NCBI GenBank assembly: GCA_028714315.1
Contig: JAQTMN010000009.1
Span: forward strand, 1-55,351
Reading direction: 5' to 3'
Length of the DNA stretch: 55,351 nt
Source of the DNA: Sulfuricella sp.
Lineage (GTDB): Bacteria; Pseudomonadota; Gammaproteobacteria; Burkholderiales; Sulfuricellaceae
Shown: positions 23,526-33,207 of the stretch, in pieces
Layout: each line of letters begins with the position of its first letter
Numbering within the stretch: position 1 is the stretch's first letter
Notes under the pieces: model-generated
Seen by the model: only the letters and a program-made list of their open reading frames with translations
Databases searched by the model: none
What the model was told of the DNA's origin: nothing
Made by a program: the position numbers and the translations under genes

Positions 23526-24055
23526 ACATATCCGCTTCGCCGGCCGCTGGCGCGGCCACGGCTGCGCTCACAGCACCTACCGGCCAGCCAGCCAGCGCGC
23601 CGCTGACGCGCGTGGCGCTGGCCTACATCGACCAGCATTTCGACCTCTATCTGCGCTTCGGTGAGCCTGCGCGCATCGTCCGGCTCGACCGCTGGCGGCG
23701 CAGCGCCGTGTTCCTGCCGAACGCGGTTCTGTGCCGTGTCCGTTGGCAAGCCAACGACTACGGCACGATCCGCTGGCAGCTCATGGTGATGCAGGCTTGC
23801 ACGCCGCTGGACGCGGCGCAGCGCATCCCCGGCGTGCGGCCGGGCGCGCGCCTGCTGCTGCACGCCGAAGGCGAGAACCAGGTGCGCGCCGTGCTGGAAC
23901 GCATCGACGCCATCGAGGCGCTGGGCATCGCGCCCGTCGCCGTCTCGCCCGCGTACTGGCGCACGCTCGCCAACCGGCTCGCCGCGCGCCTGCCGCTGCC
24001 CGAATACACCGCCGAGCGGCACGCCGCCTGGCTGACCGGGAGGGCACAGCCATGA
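23522..24055 (+). CDS. DUF2840 family protein
   Basis: 177 residues; both ends overlap neighbouring genes by 4 bp. After an alanine-rich start, the body (RVALAYIDQHFDLYLRFGEP, RIVRLDRWRRSAVFLPNAVL, RVRWQANDYGTIRWQLMVMQ) matches DUF2840, an uncharacterised family always close to traF in this class of ICE. The tight coupling between parA and traF suggests a role in conjugation set-up. Confidence 0.85.
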   Translation: MNISASPAAGAATAALTAPTGQPASAPLTRVALAYIDQHFDLYLRFGEPARIVRLDRWRRSAVFLPNAVLCRVRWQANDYGTIRWQLMVMQACTPLDAAQRIPGVRPGARLLLHAEGENQVRAVLERIDAIEALGIAPVAVSPAYWRTLANRLAARLPLPEYTAERHAAWLTGRAQP

Positions 24056-24648
24056 CCACCGTTTCTACTGTCGCCGCCGCGCCGCGTCCTCGCTCGCCCC
24101 GCGCACGTTTGCGCGCTCGCCTCGTACTGGCGAGCCTGTCCGCCTGCAGCCTCGCTGCGCTGGCCTGGGCGTCCTTCGTGCAGCCGCTGCCGCGCCTGAT
24201 CTACAACCCGTCAGATAGCGTGGCGGTTGGCTGGTATCGCGTCGATCCGTTCGACCCACGCGCCGCCTCGCTGCCACGTCCGCCGTCCGTAGACAGCATC
24301 GTGCTGGTGCCGCTGCCCGCCAGGGCCGCCGCGCTGGCTGCGCAGCGCGGCTACCTGCCGACGCGCGTTCAGCTGCTCAAACGTGTGGGCGCGGTCGCGC
24401 CGCAACACGTTTGCATCGTCGCCGGTCAGGTACGCATCGACGGCGTGCCGGTGGCCGCCGCGTTGCCTGCCGACCGGCTGGGCCGGCCGCTGCCGTCCTT
24501 GCAGCTTTGCCGACGCCTCGACCCGGGCGAGCTGCTCCTGTTGAGCGTGACGAATCCGGCATCGTTCGACAGCCGGTATTTCGGGCCGGTCAGCGCATCC
24601 GCCGTGATCGGCGTCGCGCATCCGGTCTGGCTGGAGGCTCGCCCATGA
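24052..24648 (+). CDS. traF: TraF-type signal peptidase (S26 family)
   Basis: 198 residues. A single N-terminal membrane segment (about 22-43, LVLASLSACSLAALAWASFV) is followed by YNPSDSVAVGWYR with the catalytic serine (S55 or S57) and QLLKRVGAVAPQHVC with the general-base lysine, then FDSRYFGPV. These are the S26C/TraF marks. TraF of RP4 processes and cyclises the TrbC pilin, and trbC is present here at 46145. It overlaps the preceding DUF2840 gene. Confidence 0.92.
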   Translation: MTTVSTVAAAPRPRSPRARLRARLVLASLSACSLAALAWASFVQPLPRLIYNPSDSVAVGWYRVDPFDPRAASLPRPPSVDSIVLVPLPARAAALAAQRGYLPTRVQLLKRVGAVAPQHVCIVAGQVRIDGVPVAAALPADRLGRPLPSLQLCRRLDPGELLLLSVTNPASFDSRYFGPVSASAVIGVAHPVWLEARP

Positions 24649-25084
24649 TGGCCGCCGACTCGCTGTACGTTGCCGTGCATCTTGTCGTGCCATCGGGCAT
24701 GCCGATCCAGTGGCTTTCCGCGTGTCGTCGCGCGTGCAGTGCGAGCGCATCCGCGCTGCACTTCGCGCTGCCTTCCCATGTGCAGGCGTCTTGCCTCGAA
24801 CGCGCCCGGCCTGCGGCCGTGTCCGCGTTCGCCGGTGCGCTGGCTGCTTACGCAGCAGCGCCGCCGGGCCGCCGCTGCCCGGAGCGCCAGCGAGGGGCAA
24901 AGGCGGAAGGCAAGACAAAAGGACGCGGCACAGGGCCGCGTCGAAAGCCAGTCTGCACGTGGGGGTGGCGCGGCACACAGCGGCTTCGCCGCCGTGCCGC
25001 TTGTGGCGCGAAGTCCGCGCCAAGACAGGGCGGCCCGCGTGCTTCGCACGCCGTGGCACGCCATAGCTTTCCTTGGAGACTGCC
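24649..25084. other. Spacer upstream of the relaxase; candidate oriT region
   Basis: A frame from ATG 24645 to 25088 (about 147 residues, arginine- and alanine-rich, no known domain) overlaps traF and the relaxase start; I give it low weight. The second half is full of GC-rich palindromes, for example GCGGCAC (24970-24976) with GTGCCGC (24994-25000) around a CGGC-TTC-GCCG stem. Position directly before the relaxase gene is typical for oriT. I see no IncP-type nic consensus. Confidence 0.4.
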
Positions 25085-27064
25085 ATGAGCGACCGCCGCG
25101 ACGACGATTTCCGCGTGCGCCCCAGTGCCCCGAAGAACCGGGGCCAGGGCTTCGTTTCCAAGGTGCTCAAGCAGGCGGGCAAGGCCAGCGGCGGCAAGTC
25201 CTCTATGCGCAATTCCGCAGCCGGTGGCAGCGGCGCACGCGCCGGCCAGCGCCCCGGTTCGCGCTTGGGGCGCGGCCATACGGCGGCGCGCTTCGCGGGC
25301 GCGAAGCTCACGCCCTTGTCGCGGCGTGTAACCATCAAGACGCTGCTGGTCAATCAGCGCAATGCCAGCCCGCAATCGCTCGCCAAGCACCTGCGCTACA
25401 TCGAGCGCGATGGCGCGGGCCGCGATGGCGAGCCGGGCCGAGCCTACGGGCCGCAAACCGACGAAGCCGACCTCGACGCCTTCAAGGAGCGGGCCGCCGA
25501 CGACCGGCACCATTTCCGCTTCATCGTTTCCCCGGAGGACGGCGCCGAGCTGGACGACCTGCGCACCTACACCCGGCACCTGATGAATCGCATGGAAGCC
25601 GACCTGGGCACGCGGCTGGATTGGGCGGCGGTAGATCACTGGAACACCGACAACCCGCACACTCACCTGATCGTGCGCGGGCGTGACGACACTGGCAAAG
25701 ACCTCATCATCTCGGGCGACTACATCGCGCAAGGCTTTCGCCATCGCGCCGCCGAACTGGCGACCGAATGGCTGGGGCCGCGCACCGAACTGGAGATCCA
25801 GCAGACCTTGCAGCGCGAGGTGGAGCAGGAGCGGTGGACGAGCCTGGATCGCACCCTGCAACGCGAGGTCGGCGAGGACGGCCGAGTGCAGATCGAACGC
25901 TTCAACGAACCGCGGCTGCAACGCCAGCGCCTGCTGCTAATCGGCCGCCTGCAACGCTTGCAGCGCCTGGGCCTGGCCGACGAAATACAGCCCGGCACCT
26001 GGGCCGTCTATGCCGACGCGGAAGAGACCCTGCGCGCCCTGGGCGAGCGTGGCGACATCATCCGCACCATGCAGCGGGCCATGCGCGGCGAGCCGCGCGA
26101 GCTGGCGGTGTTCGAGCCTGGGGACGATGGCCGAACCATTCTCGGCCGGGTGGCCGCGAAGGGGCTGGCCGACGAGCTGCGCGACCGGGGCTATCTGGTC
26201 ATCGACGGCGTGGACGGCAAGGCCCACTACGTCGCGCTCAACGCCCGCGACGAGTTGGCGAACTACCCGGCCGGCGCCGTGGTGGAGGTGAAGGGATCTG
26301 CCGACGTGCGGGCAGCCGACCGCAACATCGCCGCGCTGGCGAGCGGTGGCCTGTACCGCACCGACCATCACCTTGCCGTGGCGCGGGGTCAGGCTGTGCC
26401 CGGCCGCGATCCGCAGGAAGTCGTCGCGGCCCACGTCCGCCGACTGGAAGCCCTGCGCCGGGCCGGCATCGTGGAGCGCGTGGCCGAAGGGCTATGGAAG
26501 GTGCCGGGCGACCTGCCCGAGCAGGGCCGCCGCTACGACGCGCAGCGCCTGGGCGGCGTGGCCGTGGAACTGAAATCGCACCTGCCCATCGAGCGGCAGG
26601 CCCGCGTGATCGGGGCTACTTGGCTCGACCAGCAGTTGATTGGCGGCTCGGGCCTGGGCGACCTGGGCTTTGGCGGCGAGGCCAAGCAGGCCATGCAGCA
26701 GCGCGCCGACTTCCTGACCGAACAAGGGCTGGCCGAGCGGCGCGGGCAGCGCGTGATCCTCGCCCGGAACCTGCTGGGCACGTTGCGCAATCGGGAACTG
26801 GCGCAGGCCGCCAAGGACATTGCCGCCGAATCCGGCTTGGAGCACCGTCCGGTGGCCGACGGCCAGCGCGTGGCCGGTATCTACCGGCGCAGCATCATGC
26901 TCGCCAGCGGGCGCTACGCGATGCTCGATGACGGCATGGGGTTCAGCTTGGTGCCGTGGAAGCCAGTGATCGAACAGCGGCTGGGCCAGCAGCTCGCGGC
27001 CACAGTGCGCGGTGGCGGGGTGTCTTGGGAGATTGGGCGCGCACGCGGGCCTGCTATCAGTTGA
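25085..27064 (+). CDS. VirD2-type relaxase with DUF3363 C-terminus
   Basis: 659 residues from ATG 25085, with GGAG at 25075-25078. The first 75 residues are basic and glycine-rich. The relaxase core has the candidate nicking tyrosine Y105 (LAKHLRYIERDG), a charged HHFRF strand, and the HUH metal triad H185-W-N...P-H192-T-H194 (DHWNTDNPHTHLIV). The C-terminal half (about 240-659) fits DUF3363, the usual extension of this relaxase group. It nicks oriT and pilots the strand to TraG and the Trb channel. It is the last core gene before the efflux cargo. Confidence 0.93.
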   Translation: MSDRRDDDFRVRPSAPKNRGQGFVSKVLKQAGKASGGKSSMRNSAAGGSGARAGQRPGSRLGRGHTAARFAGAKLTPLSRRVTIKTLLVNQRNASPQSLAKHLRYIERDGAGRDGEPGRAYGPQTDEADLDAFKERAADDRHHFRFIVSPEDGAELDDLRTYTRHLMNRMEADLGTRLDWAAVDHWNTDNPHTHLIVRGRDDTGKDLIISGDYIAQGFRHRAAELATEWLGPRTELEIQQTLQREVEQERWTSLDRTLQREVGEDGRVQIERFNEPRLQRQRLLLIGRLQRLQRLGLADEIQPGTWAVYADAEETLRALGERGDIIRTMQRAMRGEPRELAVFEPGDDGRTILGRVAAKGLADELRDRGYLVIDGVDGKAHYVALNARDELANYPAGAVVEVKGSADVRAADRNIAALASGGLYRTDHHLAVARGQAVPGRDPQEVVAAHVRRLEALRRAGIVERVAEGLWKVPGDLPEQGRRYDAQRLGGVAVELKSHLPIERQARVIGATWLDQQLIGGSGLGDLGFGGEAKQAMQQRADFLTEQGLAERRGQRVILARNLLGTLRNRELAQAAKDIAAESGLEHRPVADGQRVAGIYRRSIMLASGRYAMLDDGMGFSLVPWKPVIEQRLGQQLAATVRGGGVSWEIGRARGPAIS

Positions 27065-27167
27065 GGCGGTAAACAAAACGCAGCTAGCAACACGATACGG
27101 AGGGCTTGCACACCTTCCGATCAAGAAAACATCGAGCGAGCACGGAGGTCATCCGCTCGTTCCGCAC

Positions 27168-27210
27168 TTGACCAAATTATTCGATAAAATATAGTTCGAT
27201 CGTACGAACT
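27168..27210 (+). promoter_or_regulatory. Promoter and TetR-type operator of the efflux operon
   Basis: TTGACC (27168-27173), a 16-bp spacer and TATAGT (27190-27195). The inverted repeat AGTTCG-ATCGTA-CGAACT (27193-27210) covers the -10 edge and the start point. TCGTACGAACT in it nearly repeats at the tetR promoter (37587-37597), so the TetR protein at 37627 is the likely repressor of both. Confidence 0.75.
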
Positions 27211-27249
27211 CTATTAGAATCTGACATAACCAAGACCTTCGAGACACTC

Positions 27250-28410
27250 ATGAATCGCTTGACTACCTATGCGCTCGACCTCCATAGACCCGTGCCGTCG
27301 GTCCGGGAGACTGGCACTTTGAGCACGGGCAGGAGCGTGCAGGCGTGCACGGTGGCCGTGCTGTCCATGTGTGTACTTCTGCTCGCTGCCTGCACTGATG
27401 GCTCAATCTCGTCTAGATCCGTGGCCACGCCGGTGGCTGCAGAAGTCGCTGTGGTACGGCAGGCACGATTACCTGTTACCAACGATGTGACTGGCAGCGT
27501 CGTCTCTGACGGACGCATCGACGTAGCTTCGCGCGTGACCGGATTCATTCGCCAGCTCGATGTTCGCGAGGGCCAGGCGGTCAGGCGCGGCGACCTGCTG
27601 TTGCGCATCGACGCCTCTGACATCGACGCGGCTATCGCGCAGGCACGCGCCGGCGTGCAGGCCGCCCAGGAGGCTTGGCGGGATGCGCAGTACGACGTGA
27701 ACCAGAATGCGCAACTGGTGCCGGCTGGCGCGATCTCGGCCGACGCGCTGCGCAAGTCCAGGGTGCGGGAGGAAACCACCCGCGCGACGCTGGAGCAAGC
27801 GCAATCGGCGCTGGCGGCGGCACAAGCGCAGCGCAACTACGTGGCCATCACCAGTCCGGTGGATGGCGTGGTCGTCTCGGTGGCCCGGCGCAGCGGTGAG
27901 ATGGCCACTCCCGGCGCGCCGCTGATGACGGTGGAGTCGCGTGAGGTCTTGCTGTTCAAGGCGTTCGTACCTGAGCGCAGCCTGGCGGCAATCAAGTCCG
28001 GTGACTTGATTCCCGTGCGCATCGACGCGCTGGGCGATGAGCGCTTCAAGGGACGGGTCCGGGGCGTGGTGCCATCGGGCGATGGCGTGACCCGCCGCTA
28101 CGAGGTGGACATCGTGCTGCCGCGGGACGCGCGCCTGCTGCCGGGAATGTTCGGCCGTCTCGAAATCCTGCTGGACGAGAAGCGGGCCGTCACGGTGCCG
28201 CGTACGGCCCTCGTGCGGCGCGGCGGTTTGGACGGCGTGTTCGTGCTGCAGGAAGGTGTGGCGCGTTTTCGCTGGCTGCGCACAGGCCAGCGCCTGGGCG
28301 ATGTGGTGGAGGTGACCGCGGGCCTGTCGGACGGAGAAACCATCCTCGCCAGCGTCGCCGACACCGTCCATGACGGCATGCCGATCCAGGCCGTCGGGGG
28401 CGCGCGATGA
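27250..28410 (+). CDS. RND efflux periplasmic adaptor lipoprotein
   Basis: 386 residues. A signal segment ends in the lipobox L-A-A-C at C48 (LLLAACTDG), so it is anchored in the inner membrane facing the periplasm. Then come a biotinyl-lipoyl-like half (SRVTGFIRQLDVREGQAVRR), a coiled-coil hairpin (about 120-190), the second lipoyl half (ITSPVDGVVVSV) and beta-barrel parts. It links the RND pump with the outer-membrane channel. It is the first gene behind the TetR-controlled promoter, and its stop overlaps the pump start. Confidence 0.92.
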   Translation: MNRLTTYALDLHRPVPSVRETGTLSTGRSVQACTVAVLSMCVLLLAACTDGSISSRSVATPVAAEVAVVRQARLPVTNDVTGSVVSDGRIDVASRVTGFIRQLDVREGQAVRRGDLLLRIDASDIDAAIAQARAGVQAAQEAWRDAQYDVNQNAQLVPAGAISADALRKSRVREETTRATLEQAQSALAAAQAQRNYVAITSPVDGVVVSVARRSGEMATPGAPLMTVESREVLLFKAFVPERSLAAIKSGDLIPVRIDALGDERFKGRVRGVVPSGDGVTRRYEVDIVLPRDARLLPGMFGRLEILLDEKRAVTVPRTALVRRGGLDGVFVLQEGVARFRWLRTGQRLGDVVEVTAGLSDGETILASVADTVHDGMPIQAVGGAR

Positions 28411-31400
28411 CGTCGCGGCGCCTGAACTTCGCGGGTTTTCTCGCGAAGCACTTCATCACCTCCAAGCTCACGCTGGTCTTCATCATCGCCGTGGCGTTGA
28501 TGGGTGTCGTGGCGGTGCTGCAGACCCCGCGCGAGGAGAACCCGCAGATCATCGTGCCCGCCGCCGCCGTTATGGTCGGCTTGCCGGGCGCCTCTGCCAG
28601 TGAGGTCGAATCGCTGGTGGTCACGCCCCTCGAAGGCATCCTGAGCGAACTGCCCGGCGTCGATCACATCGAGAGCACTTCCCGCAACTCACAGGGAATC
28701 GTTCAGGTGCAATTCAAGGTCGGCGAATCCAAGGAGCAGTCACTGGTCAAGCTCTATGACCGCGTGATGGCCAGCCGCGCCTGGCTGCCTGCCGATGCCA
28801 CGACGCCATTGGTGCAAAGCGTCGACGCGGACGACGTGCCGATCGTCACCTTCACGCTGGCTTCGTCGAAATACGATGACTACGCGCTCAACCGCATGGC
28901 CGAACGCATGGCCGAGCGCCTGCGCAGTACCGAGAACGTCTCGGTGGTGTCGCTGCGCGGCGGGCAGCACCGCGAAATCACCATCGAACTGGACCCCGAT
29001 CGCCTACAGGCTTACGGCGTGACCCTGGGCCAAGCCCGAGCGGCCTTCCCAATCAGCAACCTGACGTTGCCACTGCCGCCCACCGTACGTGACGGCCAGG
29101 TACAAGCCATCAAGCTGGATGCGGCCTACACCTCGGCCGAGGATGTGCGTAACCAGCTCATCGCCGTGCGCGACAAGCGGCCGGTTTACGTGCGCGACGT
29201 GGCCACCGTTACCGACGGCCCGCCGTCGGAGCCAACCACGGCCAGCCGCCTCTCCTTCGGTCTCGGTGATCCACGCTTTGGCACGGCCGATGCCACAGAC
29301 CTGCCCGCCGTCACCATCGCCGTGGCCAAAAAGAAGGGCACCAATGCCGTGGTGGTCGCCAATGCAGTGATCGACCGCATGCAGCGCATGCAGGCCACCT
29401 TCGTGCCCCAGGACATCCAGGTCGTGGTGACGCGCAACGACGGCCAGAAGGCCGACGACGCGGTCAACCTGCTGCTGGAACACCTGACGATCGCCCTGGT
29501 CACCGTGGGCCTGGTGCTGATCCTCTTCCTGGGCTGGCGCGAGGCGTTGATCGTGATGATCACGGTGCCGTTGATCATGGGTATCACGCTGACGGCCAAC
29601 CTGCTGGGCGGCGTCACTATCAACCGCGTCACGCTTTTCGCCCTGATCCTGGCGCTAGGACTGCTGGTGGATGCCGCCATCGTGGTCATCGAGAACATCC
29701 ACCGCCACTACGCCAGCCGCAAACCGAAGGCAGACAAGGAAGCGGAAACCGTGCTGGCGACCAACGAGATCGGCAACGCCACCAACCTGGCCACCTTCGC
29801 GGTGATGCTGGTTTTCATTACCTTGCTGCTGGCCTTGACCGGCATGCCGCGCCAGTATTTTTTCCCGGTGGCGGTCACCGTGCCAGTTGCCATGGCCGCC
29901 TCCATCGTGGTGGCCTACATCGTCGTACCGTGGGCATCCAATCGCTGGCTTCATCGCCACGACATCCGGCAGGAAGAATCAGCGCACGGGCAACAGTCCC
30001 ATGGCCATGATACACCGGGGCGGATCGAGCGCCTCTACCTGCGCCTGTTCAGCCCCTTACAGCAATACAGAAACGTGCGCATCGGCTTCGCTCTGGCGGT
30101 GCTGCTGCTGATGACGGTCTCGCTGATGCAAGGCGCCTGGCAGTTCGTCCGTCCGGCGGGCGTGGGCGGGGCCGTGTCCGCGCTGGGCGTGCCGATCGGC
30201 TTTCTGCCCAAGGACGACCAGAACACCTTCAACGTGGTGGTTTCGATGCCGGAAACCACGCCGGTGGAAGACACCGATCGCCTGGTGCGCCAGGTCACCG
30301 CAGTGCTGGCGCAGGAATCGCAGGTGCTCAACTACCAGACTTGGGTCGGCCAGGCAGGTGTGGCCGACTTCAACGGCCTGTTCAAGGGCACGGCCGCGCG
30401 TGCCGGCAGCCACATCGCGGAAATCCGCGTCAACCTCATCGACAAGCGTCACCGCAAGGAAAGCTCCATCGACATCGTGCGCGAATTGCGTCCCAAAGTG
30501 GAGACCATTCGCGCTGCCTGGCCCGGTGCCGAGGTGGCGCTGGTCGAGCAGCCGCCGGGTCCGCCGCTGCGCTCGACTGTTTTGGCGGAAATCTATGGCC
30601 CGGACGCCGAGGGTCTGCGCGCACTGTCGGCCCAGGTACGCGGGGCCTTCGCACAGACCTACGACATCGTCGATATCACCGATACCGAGCCGGAAGACGT
30701 GCCGGAGCACCGCATCGTGCCGGACAAGGACAAGGCCGCGCTCTCCGGCGTCTCGACTGCGCAGATTGCCGAGGCGCTGGCGCTGGTCTACGGCGGCACC
30801 ACCCTCGGCCGCGCCCACCTGCCGGACGAGAAACTGCCGGTGCCAGTCAGGGCCTTCGTGCCGCGCCGCTTCGAGGTCGATCCCGCCCGGCTCGACCGGG
30901 TATTCGTGGACAACGCCGCCGGCCAGCCCGTGCCTCTGGTGGAGTTGGTCAAGGTGGTCCCCGCATCGGTCGATCGCCCCATCCTGCACCGCGACAACGA
31001 GAAGGTCACCTTCGTCGGCGCGGAAATGTCGGACTCGGTGCCGCTGTACGCCGTGCTCGACCTGCAGCGGCGCCTGCATGGCATCACCGCGCCGGACGGA
31101 CGTCCGCTGCGCACCGGCAACCTGCGCTTCAAGGAGGACGTGCCCGACACCATCGATGGCTACCAGTTGCTGTGGGGCGGCGAGATGCGTATGACGATGG
31201 ACGTGTACCGGGATCTCTCCCTCTCCCTCAGCGGCGCCCTGCTCATCATCTATTTCGCGCTGGTCGCCTACTACCGCTCGTTCATCATTCCGCTGGTGGC
31301 CATGTCGGCCGTGCCGCTGGGCATCATCGGCATCTTTCCGGGGCACTGGCTGATGGGCGTGGATTTCTCCGCGACATCCATGGTCGGCATCATCGCCCTG

Positions 31401-31715
31401 GCAGGCGTGGTGATCCGCAACTCGCTGCTGATCATCGACTTCATCCAGGACAACATCCGGCACGGCATGCCGCTGAAAGAGGCGGTACGCGAGGCCGGCG
31501 CGGTGCGTCTGCGGCCGATCCTGCTGACGATGCTGGCGATCATCTTCGGCTCGGCCATCATGGTGACCGACCCAGTCTTCGGGGGGCTGGCCATTTCGCT
31601 GATCTTCGGCACGCTGGTCTCGACTGCGCTGACTGTGTTCGTCGTGCCGCTGCTCTATGAGTTGCATGCAAAACGTCATGCGGCCCCTACGTCCCCAGGA
31701 GCAGATCATGCATGA
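28407..31715 (+). CDS. RND efflux pump inner-membrane permease
   Basis: 1102 residues with the usual RND layout of 12 membrane helices and two large periplasmic loops (about 45-355 and 580-890). In TM4 the motif is GLLVD422-A-A-I-V-V-I-E-N; AcrB has two aspartates here, and this protein keeps only the first, as metal-type RND pumps do. In TM10 the AcrB lysine position is arginine (GVVIRNSLLIIDF). A histidine-rich cytoplasmic loop (HRHDIRQEESAHGQQSHGHD, about 516-535) follows the first bundle. The substrate cannot be predicted. It overlaps the adaptor and channel genes. Confidence 0.93.
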   Translation: MTSRRLNFAGFLAKHFITSKLTLVFIIAVALMGVVAVLQTPREENPQIIVPAAAVMVGLPGASASEVESLVVTPLEGILSELPGVDHIESTSRNSQGIVQVQFKVGESKEQSLVKLYDRVMASRAWLPADATTPLVQSVDADDVPIVTFTLASSKYDDYALNRMAERMAERLRSTENVSVVSLRGGQHREITIELDPDRLQAYGVTLGQARAAFPISNLTLPLPPTVRDGQVQAIKLDAAYTSAEDVRNQLIAVRDKRPVYVRDVATVTDGPPSEPTTASRLSFGLGDPRFGTADATDLPAVTIAVAKKKGTNAVVVANAVIDRMQRMQATFVPQDIQVVVTRNDGQKADDAVNLLLEHLTIALVTVGLVLILFLGWREALIVMITVPLIMGITLTANLLGGVTINRVTLFALILALGLLVDAAIVVIENIHRHYASRKPKADKEAETVLATNEIGNATNLATFAVMLVFITLLLALTGMPRQYFFPVAVTVPVAMAASIVVAYIVVPWASNRWLHRHDIRQEESAHGQQSHGHDTPGRIERLYLRLFSPLQQYRNVRIGFALAVLLLMTVSLMQGAWQFVRPAGVGGAVSALGVPIGFLPKDDQNTFNVVVSMPETTPVEDTDRLVRQVTAVLAQESQVLNYQTWVGQAGVADFNGLFKGTAARAGSHIAEIRVNLIDKRHRKESSIDIVRELRPKVETIRAAWPGAEVALVEQPPGPPLRSTVLAEIYGPDAEGLRALSAQVRGAFAQTYDIVDITDTEPEDVPEHRIVPDKDKAALSGVSTAQIAEALALVYGGTTLGRAHLPDEKLPVPVRAFVPRRFEVDPARLDRVFVDNAAGQPVPLVELVKVVPASVDRPILHRDNEKVTFVGAEMSDSVPLYAVLDLQRRLHGITAPDGRPLRTGNLRFKEDVPDTIDGYQLLWGGEMRMTMDVYRDLSLSLSGALLIIYFALVAYYRSFIIPLVAMSAVPLGIIGIFPGHWLMGVDFSATSMVGIIALAGVVIRNSLLIIDFIQDNIRHGMPLKEAVREAGAVRLRPILLTMLAIIFGSAIMVTDPVFGGLAISLIFGTLVSTALTVFVVPLLYELHAKRHAAPTSPGADHA

Positions 31716-33198
31716 GAAGGACCACGGCACATCATCGGCTAGCCATCGCCAAGCCCGCGCAGGCCATGAAACCGGCCCGTCGGTTCACCATCGGCTCGTC
31801 GGCACGCTGGCCGTGGCAGTGCTGGCGATGCTGAGCGGTTGCGCCTCGCTGGCACCCGCGCTCGATCCCATCGCACTCCCCGTCGCATCGAACTGGCGGA
31901 CGCAGCCTGACGCGCCAAGTGGTGCGGCCGCGACTGAATTGGCCTGGCGCGAGTACTTCACCGACCCGGCCTTGCAGGCGCTGATCGAGACCGCGCTGGA
32001 AAACAACCGCGATCTGCGCGTGGCGGTGCTGCGCACCGAGGAAGCGCGTGCCGCCTTTCGCATCCAGCGTGCGCAGCAGGCGCCAATGGTCGGCGTGGGG
32101 GCGCAGCAAATCCGCGCCGGCCTGCCCGATGGGCTACAGCCGCTGGCGGGCCGCTCGGTCCTGGAGGTCAACGTAGCCTCCGTGGGCATCAGCAGTTGGG
32201 AGCTGGACCTGTGGGGCCGCGTACGCAGCATGAAGACCGCCGCATTGGAGCAATGGCTGGCCACCGAGCAGGGCCAGCGCGCCGTGGAATTGGCGCTGGT
32301 CGCCCAGGTCGCTGATGCCTACCTGGGCCTGCGCGAACTCGACGAGCGCATTTCGCTGGCAAGGCGCACGGTTGAAAACCAGCAAGAGCTGGCGCAAATC
32401 TTCCAGAAGCGCTTGGAGCTGGGCCATGGCTCGCGGCTGGAACTGACCCAAGTGCGCACCCTGCTCAGCCAGGGCAAAGCCCTGCAGGTGCAACTGGAGC
32501 TTGCGCGCGAACAGCAGCGCAATGCCCTGGCGCTACTGCTCGGCAGCGAACCCCAATTGCCGCCGTCATCAGCCCCGATGGATGAAGCCCTGGTCATGCC
32601 CGAACTGAGGCCCGGGCTGCCATCGGACCTCTTGGTCAACCGCCCGGACATCCTGGCCGCCGAGCATGCGCTGCGGGCACGCCAAGCCAACATCGGTGCG
32701 GCGCGCGCCGCATTCTTCCCGCGCATCGCACTGACCGGTGGTGCCGGCTCGGTCAGCACCAGCCTGAGCGACCTGTTTTCGTCGGGCACCCGGGCGTGGT
32801 TGTTCCAGCCGACGATCGAACTACCGATCTTCGATGCCGGCATGCGACAGGCCAATCTCGACGTTAGCGTCGTGCGGCGTGACATCGCCATTGCCGAATA
32901 CGAAGGCGCGATCCAAGCAGCGTTTCGCGACGTTTCCGACGCCCTGGCCGCAAGGCAGAAGCTCACCGAGCAGCTTATCGTGGCACGCCAGGCCCACGCC
33001 GAGCAGAGTGAGCGTTTGAAACTGGCGCGAACGCTGTTCGATGCCGGCTCGGCGGCGCACCTGGAGGTGCTGGACGCCGAGCGCGACCTGCTTGCCGTCG
33101 AGCAGCAACTGGTGCAGGTACGCAGGGCGGCATTGTCAAGCCAAATCGGGCTGTACGCAGCGCTGGGCGGTGGCATCAACCAGCCCCCGAAAAGATGA
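31708..33198 (+). CDS. Outer-membrane channel lipoprotein (OprM/NodT family)
   Basis: 496 residues from ATG 31708, overlapping the pump by 8 bp, with CAGGAG upstream. The signal peptide is preceded by an unusual 25-residue polar stretch and ends in the lipobox L-S-G-C45. Two repeats of the TolC-like fold follow; LLVNRPDILAAEHALRARQA and ARAAFFPRIALTGGAG are family hallmarks. It forms the exit duct of the tripartite pump. Confidence 0.92.
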   Translation: MHEKDHGTSSASHRQARAGHETGPSVHHRLVGTLAVAVLAMLSGCASLAPALDPIALPVASNWRTQPDAPSGAAATELAWREYFTDPALQALIETALENNRDLRVAVLRTEEARAAFRIQRAQQAPMVGVGAQQIRAGLPDGLQPLAGRSVLEVNVASVGISSWELDLWGRVRSMKTAALEQWLATEQGQRAVELALVAQVADAYLGLRELDERISLARRTVENQQELAQIFQKRLELGHGSRLELTQVRTLLSQGKALQVQLELAREQQRNALALLLGSEPQLPPSSAPMDEALVMPELRPGLPSDLLVNRPDILAAEHALRARQANIGAARAAFFPRIALTGGAGSVSTSLSDLFSSGTRAWLFQPTIELPIFDAGMRQANLDVSVVRRDIAIAEYEGAIQAAFRDVSDALAARQKLTEQLIVARQAHAEQSERLKLARTLFDAGSAAHLEVLDAERDLLAVEQQLVQVRRAALSSQIGLYAALGGGINQPPKR

Positions 33199-33207
33199 GG
33201 AGGCGCA

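Noticed and set aside
24645-25088. 147-codon frame after traF as a real gene
   Set aside because: Arginine- and alanine-rich with no domain, overlapping hairpin-rich DNA and the relaxase start; treated as spacer.
30057-31730. 557-codon minus-strand frame opposite the RND pump
   Set aside because: Antisense shadow of a clear RND permease.
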